Positions 57,310 through 64,000 of a stretch of 64,000 nt of DNA are shown here, piece by piece. Origin of the DNA: Nematostella vectensis (lineage: Eukaryota; Cnidaria; Anthozoa; Actiniaria; Edwardsiidae). The stretch is taken from contig NC_064041.1 of the NCBI RefSeq assembly GCF_932526225.1, forward strand, positions 2,864,699-2,928,698. The letters run 5' to 3'. A program made the position numbers and the translations under genes. The number at the start of each line of letters is the position of its first letter. Within the stretch, counting starts at the first letter, position 1. Below the pieces are notes generated by a model. That model saw only the letters and a program-made list of their open reading frames with translations. It had not been told where the DNA came from and did no database searches.

Positions 57310-60251
57310 CTACCGCAAATTGGATTTGGATTTGGAAGAGGAATTGCATGCAGTGTGTATGTGGGCTTCGATGGAATGTAATACGCTTGTACTCACTGGA
57401 GACCTGAATCTTGATAGATTAAGACCAGAACGTAGAGAAGGGCAAATACTGATCAATCTAGAGGAAGTATTTGGTTTAGAGTGCCTAATTAAGGATCCAA
57501 CCAGAGTTACACCAACATCTGAAACTCTATTGGATGTGATCCTTACAAACAAGCCAGAGTTATTCAGAGCCAGTGGAGTACTAAATCCAGAAATGAGTGA
57601 TCATCACTTAGTGTATGGGATTATGAAAGAAAGGGTATCTCAGCACGAACGGAAAGTAGTCACATTTAGAAGTACAAAATCACTGGATGTTGAAAAATTT
57701 AATGAAGATCTATCCTCTGCTCCCTGGCATGTCATGGAGACCTTTGACACTATGGATGATAAGTACCATTACTGGGAGACACTTTTCAGCACAATAGTAG
57801 AAAAACACATGCCTACCAAGAAAATGAGATTTCGAAAAGCTGATGTACCCTATATGACACCAGAATGGAAACAAGCAATCAAAATGAAAAGGAAATTTGC
57901 TAAGCAGTATGCTCACAGCAAAACTGAGGAAAATTGGGAACTGAAGAGAAAATGGAGAAATAAAGCTACCAATTGTAGAAGGAAAGCCATTAAAGAATAT
58001 TGGCAACAAAAGGCAGATGATCTTAAAGCTAAGCCAAGTGAGTTCTATAAAACATTTAGACCTTTTCTTAGTGATAAGAAACAGCTGGTATGTGAGATCA
58101 ACATCAGAACAGATGGAAAAATTGAGAAAGACCAGGAAAAGGTAGCAAACGTTCTGGTAGACTACTTTTCCACCATGGCTAATGAGATTGGTGGAGCAAA
58201 TGTCAACAGTCTGACGGAAGAGGATTTGTCCAGTCATCCAAGTCTTAAGAATATCTATGATGCAAATAAGAGCAACAACTCAAATTTCTGTTTTCAACAG
58301 CTCAGCACAAATTCAGTTCAGTCATTTCTCGAGAAGCTAAATGTCAGAAAGGCCTCTGGCTATGACTCCATTACTCCCAGATTGTTAAAACTAGCATCAA
58401 GAGGTATAGCAGACTCCCTAACGGGTCTCTATAATGAGTGTATCAGGAAAGGAGAATGGCCAGAAGCATGGAAGAAAGGGGAATGGAACCCTGTTTACAA
58501 AAAGGATGACCGTCTTGAGAGAAAAAACTACCGTCCAATAACATTACTATGCATAGTAGATAAGGTATATGAGTCAATGATGAGTACACAAGTAAATAAT
58601 CATTTTGATCCCAAGCTTGATCCTTGCTTGTCGGCATATAGGAAGAAGCATAGCTGTGAAACCACTCTGCTTAAACTCACAGAAGACTGGAAGCTAGCTG
58701 TAGATTCCAAACAGTTTATTGGAATACTCTCAACAGATGTGAGTAAAGCATTTGACTCCTTACACCCAGCACTCATGGTAAATAAGCTCAAGGCATATGG
58801 CTTTTCTGAGCAGTCATTACACTTGATGAGATCATACTTCACCAACCGTCAAAACAGGGTCAAACTTAATGGAGTCACCGGTGTCTGGAAGGATGCAGTA
58901 AGGGGATGTCCTCAAGGGTCGTCATTTGGACCATTATTATGGAATATCTTCCAAAATGACATGACATTTGAAGTTAAAACAGCTAGCTTGTCAATGTATG
59001 CTGATGACCATCAGCTCTATGTAAAAGGGGGAACAGCTGAGTGCGTGGAACAAATTTTGAACGAAGAAGGACATAAGATATCACAATGGTATAAAGATAA
59101 TTTCCTCAAAGGGAACTATGATAAATATAGCTTGATGTTGCTAGGCAGAAAAAATAGAAATAAAGACAACCTATCTATACAGGTTAAGATTGATGAAGAA
59201 ATAATTAAATCGTCTACTGAAATGAAACTGCTAGGAGTGACTCTTGACGATAAGCTGAACTTTAGTCTTCATATCAGTGAAATATGTAAGAAAGCAAGCC
59301 AAAAAGTTGGTGTGTTGGTAAGGCTTAGAAATCTAATCCCAGTAGACGCCAAATTACAACTTTATAAATCAGCAATTTTACCCAATCTCACATATTGTCA
59401 CACGGTATGGCACTTTTGTAAAGCCGCTGATGCTAGAAAGTTAGAGAGAGTCCAAGAGAGGGCTCTACGCACAATATTTAATAACAGAACTGACACTTAT
59501 GCTGAACTTTTAAGGAGAGGGCGATTGTCAAGCTTAGAGAATAGAAGATTACAAGACATTCTTATATTAATGTACAAAGTTAGAAATTCCCTAGCTCCTG
59601 AGCATATTCAAAGTATATTTTTTCAGCAAGACAGGAGTTACAACTTGAGGAGCGATTTTCCTGTTCCAAGATTTAATACAATCACATATGGTAGACACAG
59701 CATAAGGTTTCTAGGCCCCTATATTTGGGGTAAAATAAGTCAGGAACTTCGTAATAAGACCAGCCTACAGGCTTTTAGGACGGGAGTGCGCACTCTTGAT
59801 GTGCTTGGCCTGCTGGATGGCGCATGTGACTGCATCGCATGCTCATCCTAGTGGGGTGGGCACGTGGGGTGGTCCCGTGTGCTGTCTGGCGGTCGGGCAC
59901 ATGAGGAGTATGCACTACCCTTGTATCATATTTTTATATTAATTTGTTTTGTTATTTATTTATATGTTGCTTGTTTGTTTGTTTGTTTGTTCTTGTGTCT
60001 ATTTGTATACACATGTCTGTTTACTTGTATCTACGCCTGTGATAGTTCGTCTATATAGTGTTTGTGTATATAATATATTATATTAATATGTATAATACGT
60101 ATAGTTTTCTATAATATTTTTAATATTTTAAATATAGCTAGATTAGATTCTAAATCATATTATTTATTAATTATCTGACTATTTATTTTTTATAGTGTCC
60201 ACAATTAGCTTTTTTTAGCTAAACACTTTTGACACTTAAATAAAGTTTATG

Positions 60252-60279
<28 letters not shown>
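57310..60279 (+). mobile_element. 5'-truncated non-LTR retrotransposon (jockey/CR1/L2 group)
   Basis: Flanked by the direct repeat TAAACAAA (57302-57309 and 60280-60287). The 5' end is cut inside the endonuclease domain. The 3' end is about 400 bp of AT-rich sequence followed by a (TATG)n microsatellite at about 60249-60279. Copy 1 of the surrounding block acts as a near-empty site, which confirms the boundaries. Confidence 0.85.
57311..59851 (+). CDS. LINE ORF2 remainder: endonuclease end plus reverse transcriptase
   Basis: An open frame of about 845 codons with no stop and no ATG at its start, so it begins at the truncation. Residues 1-100 hold the end of an APE-type endonuclease (TGDLNLDRL, later MSDHHLVYG). 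The reverse transcriptase lies at about 330-640: RKASGYDSITPRLLKL, WNPVYKKDDRLERKNYRPIT, then STDVSKAFDSLHP (motif A, first catalytic Asp), GCPQGSSFGPLLWNIF, and SMYADDHQLY (motif C, YADD, near 560). The C-terminal region (RKLERVQERALRTIFNNRT; SLQAFRTGVRTL) is the usual thumb/tail. The intact frame suggests a recent insertion. Without its 5' end it cannot be autonomous. Confidence 0.85.
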   Translation, partial: YRKLDLDLEEELHAVCMWASMECNTLVLTGDLNLDRLRPERREGQILINLEEVFGLECLIKDPTRVTPTSETLLDVILTNKPELFRASGVLNPEMSDHHLVYGIMKERVSQHERKVVTFRSTKSLDVEKFNEDLSSAPWHVMETFDTMDDKYHYWETLFSTIVEKHMPTKKMRFRKADVPYMTPEWKQAIKMKRKFAKQYAHSKTEENWELKRKWRNKATNCRRKAIKEYWQQKADDLKAKPSEFYKTFRPFLSDKKQLVCEINIRTDGKIEKDQEKVANVLVDYFSTMANEIGGANVNSLTEEDLSSHPSLKNIYDANKSNNSNFCFQQLSTNSVQSFLEKLNVRKASGYDSITPRLLKLASRGIADSLTGLYNECIRKGEWPEAWKKGEWNPVYKKDDRLERKNYRPITLLCIVDKVYESMMSTQVNNHFDPKLDPCLSAYRKKHSCETTLLKLTEDWKLAVDSKQFIGILSTDVSKAFDSLHPALMVNKLKAYGFSEQSLHLMRSYFTNRQNRVKLNGVTGVWKDAVRGCPQGSSFGPLLWNIFQNDMTFEVKTASLSMYADDHQLYVKGGTAECVEQILNEEGHKISQWYKDNFLKGNYDKYSLMLLGRKNRNKDNLSIQVKIDEEIIKSSTEMKLLGVTLDDKLNFSLHISEICKKASQKVGVLVRLRNLIPVDAKLQLYKSAILPNLTYCHTVWHFCKAADARKLERVQERALRTIFNNRTDTYAELLRRGRLSSLENRRLQDILILMYKVRNSLAPEHIQSIFFQQDRSYNLRSDFPVPRFNTITYGRHSIRFLGPYIWGKISQELRNKTSLQAFRTGVRTLDVLGLLDGACDCIACSS

Positions 60280-60283
<4 letters not shown>

Positions 60284-61170
60284 CAAAAATCTCTACGCAA
60301 TAGCAAAGAAAATATCATTAGCCAGTGCAAAACGCATGATTTGTAGAGACAGATTCAGGATGGTAAAAAAATACCAGCTCTCTCGCTATATGTGAAAAAG
60401 TAAAGTTTGCGTATTCTGCTTGAATTTTTATCTTTTCTTTTGCTATTTTGTCAGCATTAGTGCTGATAGCAAAAGGTCTTCCTTTGTAAACTTGATACAG
60501 CAAAATGTTAGTGGGCATGCGACAGGTATATCTAGACGATAGAAATACATACAAACAAGGACGTGAACTAAAAATCAGACTTAAATCAAGTCATGGTACT
60601 CGCGGAGTTCCAAATGACCGATAAAGCGCGGTTAAAATAACCAACCAGCTAAGCAAACACCGAGCCAAAGCACAAACAGGCGGCTGGCAAAGAACGGCAC
60701 CCGTTACCGAGGAGTAATACTGTACTCACCAGTCGAACTTGTAGACGAATATGCTTAGACCAAGACCAGAAGGACGAAAGAGAAAGAGGAACTACGGATC
60801 GATAAGTTTAAAGTGGGGAGGTTGGTGTCTGGCACGTAACTAGTGTGCGGTCTACCTGTGGTTCAAAGTACAACAGCTCTTTCAGTAAAATTTTAAAATT
60901 TTCGTGTTTTATTTTTGAACTTTTTAAATTTAATAGGTATCCAGCTAGTATAAATTCAGAAACCCACGTTAGCTCTACTGTTACCAATTTAAACTTGTAT
61001 CAATGCCACAGGGACCCCAACAAGGACTCCATATTTATTTATGCAGTACCAGTCTCTCTCGCTGTTTTGCACATGTTATCAATTGAGGCGTGTTGTTTTG
61101 CGATTTGGAGTCGCTTTTGGTGAATTTCTTCGCAACTTTTTGCAAGATCTACTTGCACAGACCTACAGCT

Positions 61171-62043
61171 ATGTTTTCACAAGACCCACAATACGAAAAG
61201 CTGTCTCTGGCAAAGCGAGTTATCCCGAAGAAAGGATCCGATGCGGCAGCTTTCGTCTTCATGTTTGTTATGTTGTGGGTGATATCACTGTTCGAGTTGC
61301 TCGTCGTTTTGCCCATCTATCACGAGTTCCTCTCAACCTGGTACCTTATTCATGTATTCTGCGGTCTCTTCATGTTCCTCAACGTATTTGCAAACCTCTA
61401 CAAAGTCATCACTACCGATACAACCGGCGCTAAACTCGGCATGCCTTCAGTATTGAAACCAGGGTGGGCATACTGTCCCTTCTGTCAACTAAATTCCCCG
61501 CCTAGAGCTTATCACTGTCACGTCTGCGACATATGCGTGTTGAGACGCGACCACCACTGTATATTCGCTGGGAAATGTGTTGGACATTCGAATTACCGAT
61601 ATTATCTTTTCCTAGCATTCTATCTGTGGCTTGGTGCTTTGTATGCTAATCTGTTTCACTGGGAATATGTAACCTCTGTAATGGATAACTTCACTCTATG
61701 GACAATGTTTACAATGTTCATGCCGATGCTTTCCTGGATGCTTGGTTACACGACCATCTACCAGACCTTCGTCACTTTCATAACCGCCATCTCCCTTTTC
61801 GCTTTTGTTATGTTTTCTGGTTTATTATTTTTCCAGTTTAACATAATCGCTCGTGGACAGACATCCTATGAGCGTAAGAGGAAAAGGAGGAATTACGACA
61901 AGGGGTGGTTAAGAAACTTTATTGAAGTTCTCGGTGAAAACTGGTTTCTGTCTTGGATTTGGCCTAAGATTACATCCCCACTTCCTCATAACGGTACAGA
62001 CTACACACAGGCATGTAATGAGGAACTCCCAAAAGATATGTGA
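61171..62043 (+). CDS. ZDHHC24-type palmitoyltransferase, intronless
   Basis: A 290-residue multi-pass protein. TM segments lie at about 27-50, 56-80, 150-170 and 185-235. The Cys-rich domain runs from residue 102 (CPFC) through YHCHVCDICVLRRDHHC, with the catalytic DHHC at 127-130, followed by GKCVGHSNYRYY. A TTxE-like motif (QTSYERKR) and an aromatic C-terminal helix follow. The end (WFLSWIWPKITSPLPHNGTD) resembles human ZDHHC24 closely, so I assign that subfamily. DHHC enzymes S-acylate proteins at Golgi/ER membranes. All key residues are present. I chose the Met at 61171; an in-frame Met at 61090 would add 27 residues with an unlikely leader. No introns are visible, so it could be a single-exon gene or a functional retrocopy. 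Confidence 0.9.
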   Translation: MFSQDPQYEKLSLAKRVIPKKGSDAAAFVFMFVMLWVISLFELLVVLPIYHEFLSTWYLIHVFCGLFMFLNVFANLYKVITTDTTGAKLGMPSVLKPGWAYCPFCQLNSPPRAYHCHVCDICVLRRDHHCIFAGKCVGHSNYRYYLFLAFYLWLGALYANLFHWEYVTSVMDNFTLWTMFTMFMPMLSWMLGYTTIYQTFVTFITAISLFAFVMFSGLLFFQFNIIARGQTSYERKRKRRNYDKGWLRNFIEVLGENWFLSWIWPKITSPLPHNGTDYTQACNEELPKDM

Positions 62044-63217
62044 TAAGTTGGGCTGGAACTAAAACATGAAATCTCAACTACTAAATGAGAATATGCAATA
62101 TAAGGGACGCTTAAAACACTTGTAATAGTTTGGATTTGGAGCTTATGGATAAGATTAAATTCAAGGATGGATCCAGGATTTCAAAATGGGTGTGGATAAT
62201 TGCCGGATAGACAGCTAAAAACTGATCCAGTGGTTCTTGGTAGGTTACATATGTAGATCTAACAATGCTTCATGCTGAATTGAATTTGTCATGTCAGCAA
62301 AGTCGAGAGCAACTTTTCAAAAAAAATTCCCAAAAAGGGGGTGGATATCCACCCCCTTGTATGCCCCTGAAATTCTCATTTCTGAATACTTACTCACTTT
62401 GGTTAGAAAGGAGCAATACCTAGCACTTTGTATAGGTTTTTTTTACTTTAAAACAAATAACATTCACCGCTTATTGGAAATATACTACCTATACGCAATG
62501 AGGAAGCCTTGGTGTTATGACTTTGTTGAAATGCTGTACCCAATACGTCAAGAAAAAGAAACTTAAAAGATGTGATAGCTTTGGATTGGCTACAGGCCTA
62601 TGACCACCTAGTGTGAATACAGTGTTTCCATTAGCTAGCTGGTAAAACCCTGCTAATCCAAACTTTGAAGGGAGACTAAAAGCAGGCCAGACCCATGGTT
62701 AACTCTGGGTGTTTCTTAGCTGTTTTTTAACATAATTTGTCAAACTTAGTTTCTGGCTTCCTTCAGGCTTCCTGAAGTTGATCTTTCACTTTCACATCAT
62801 CAACCACAGGGAAACCAAAATCACAGGATACCCAAATAAAATGCCTTTGACTGGAGTAGTAATGGACTGACTTTATTTGCGATGCAATTTACTGTAGACC
62901 TTTAGCTTCTACAAACTTTTTAACTTTTTCCAGGCAAAATAATGTCTGATAATGCACATGTACATGATTCCATCACTAGGAGTGTACATGATCCCATCAC
63001 AAGGAGTGTACACTGTATCCTTGGTGTGAGTAACCCTTTTACAAAGTTTGACTATTTTTAGATTTGAGACTGGTATCCCATGTCCATGGCAAGTGTATAA
63101 ATCATCTCTGTGTAGAATAACAAAGTTTGTATGAGAGAACGTGAGTTTGTAGATCTGACTAAAACCAGAATAAAACAGTTTTGCACATGTACTAAATCAC
63201 TTACAAAACTATGCTGC
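62044..63217. other. 3' flank of ZDHHC24 with one interspersed repeat
   Basis: Apart from the repeat at 62160-62370, no gene is recognised. AATAAA occurs near 62835. A 28-bp tandem pair (GGAGTGTACATGATCCCATC type) lies near 62960-63010. Confidence 0.5.
62160..62370 (+). mobile_element. Interspersed repeat, copy 2
   Basis: Aligns with 48442-48650 (GGATCCAGGATTTCAAAATG, ACTGATCCAGTGGTTCTTGG, GCTGAATT). It ends in GGGGGTGGATATCCACCCCC, a perfect palindrome at about 62337-62356. Confidence 0.75.
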
Positions 63218-63222
63218 ATCTA

Positions 63223-63291
<69 letters not shown>

Positions 63292-63303
63292 AATGATGAT
63301 GAT
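63218..63303. repeat. (GAT)n microsatellite
   Basis: About 27 ATG/GAT triplets with one interruption. It is probably the 3' microsatellite tail of the adjacent minus-strand LINE relic. Confidence 0.9.
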
Positions 63304-64000
63304 ATTTATTGGTACCATATAACTTTACATAACGTTACATAGGTTGTTTCAACCAATAAATTTCTATACTTCCTTTCCTTATAATATTTCCTTTTTTCCT
63401 TTTCTTATACACATACACAGAAAAATGTGCTTCGCAACAGCCTTTTGCACCTTTTTTGGCGGGTTTAAGAGTAGATAAAAAGCTGTTCCTTGTTGTGGAA
63501 TCTAATTTTGTCTTTTTCCAGAACATCAAGCATTTATTTTTTAAGGTTATCATAGATGGGACACCTCAGTATGAAGTGCCACTCATCTTCTGTTTCGTTG
63601 AGGTCGCATTGCCGGCAGAGTCTTTCCTCCGGGCTGCGGTATGGTCTGGAGTACCGTCCAGCCTCTATTTCTAACTTATGACAACTTATTCTTAGGCGTG
63701 TCAACCCTTCTGTATGTTTGATGTTTTGAACATCAACTAGGTAAGTTTCCTCGTCATATTTTGTCTTAAACTTACGGTAAGTTTTAAGTTTGTTCTTTTG
63801 TCCGGGCTTTTTTGAATAATTAAAAATGTACCGTAAGCTTCAAAATTTTGGGGTTCAATGACTTGGAGCCTTTGCTTAAACAAATATTGCTGCGCTTTTT
63901 TCTCAATTACTTGAAAGTTTCCCCAGAGAAAACCCAGTCCCACCGAAGACACCATGGCTTTGCCTTTAACATACCAGTTGAAAGTGTAGTTTCCGGGGGT
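63304..64000 (-). mobile_element. LINE 3'-end relic, minus strand, running off the window
   Basis: On the minus strand the sequence encodes EGLTRLRISCHKLEIEAGRY, PEERLCRQCDLNETEDEWHF and ILRCPIYDNLKK. This is the zinc-knuckle-like C-terminal motif (CxxC...HFxxxC) of non-LTR reverse transcriptase proteins. Stop codons interrupt it (after NLKK, among others). It continues beyond 64000. Confidence 0.7.

Larger units (their letters stand above)
57251..60990. repeat. 0.75-kb duplicated block, copy 2, split by a LINE
   Basis: The left fragment is 57251-57309 and the right fragment about 60288-60990. Compared with copy 1, the interruption is exactly the LINE plus about 15 extra bases on its right. 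The block ends about 180 bp before the ZDHHC24 start. Confidence 0.85.

Overview
The window is eukaryotic and almost certainly metazoan: spliced genes with GT-AG introns, non-LTR retrotransposons, several TIR transposons, a Helitron-type ORF and long satellite arrays. The repertoire (OTU + DUF6570 Helitron ORF, DDE/Ulp1 transposon, jockey/CR1-type LINEs, THAP and Mab-21 fragments) is what I would expect of an anthozoan cnidarian (coral or sea anemone). The organism is inferred, not proven.

Layout. 1-5811: three near-identical copies of a 1,971-bp tandem repeat. 6.3-13.6 kb, minus strand: a decayed Helitron-type ORF (OTU protease, then DUF6570) split by a 5.86-kb DNA transposon (7085-12945; DDE core plus Ulp1 protease; 12-bp TIRs; 4-bp target duplication AGTT). 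That transposon carries an 804-bp TIR element and a LINE scrap. 14-25 kb: gene-poor, with a hairpin minisatellite (15.4 and 16.4-17.0 kb), old duplications, a second minisatellite (21.5-22.1 kb), a THAP-like fragment and small TIR elements. 25.36-42.12 kb: about 16 kb of a 31-33-bp satellite organised into 2.0-2.5-kb higher-order repeats. Four of these carry the same captured LINE 3' end, and the array is interrupted once by a Pro/Gly/Tyr-rich coding exon (27.6-27.9 kb).

43.2-54.2 kb, minus strand: the best gene in the window, a 10-exon, about 762-residue protein whose frame closes exactly over all ten exons. It has a split beta-trefoil that I read as FGF-like, with four phase-1 cassettes (eight Tudor-like repeats) between the trefoil halves, and a PGYP-rich tail ending in PPPY. 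Its introns hold nested MITEs, a partial exon duplication and a Mab-21-like relic. 55.0-61.0 kb: two copies of a 0.75-kb block, the second split by a 5'-truncated LINE with an intact 843-codon frame. 61.17-62.04 kb, plus strand: an apparently intronless ZDHHC24-type palmitoyltransferase. The window ends in a decayed LINE on the minus strand.

Only two loci look like functioning host genes (the Tudor/trefoil gene and ZDHHC24), with a possible third represented by the PGYP exon at 27.6 kb. I see no pathway linking them; the rest is repeat and transposon biology.
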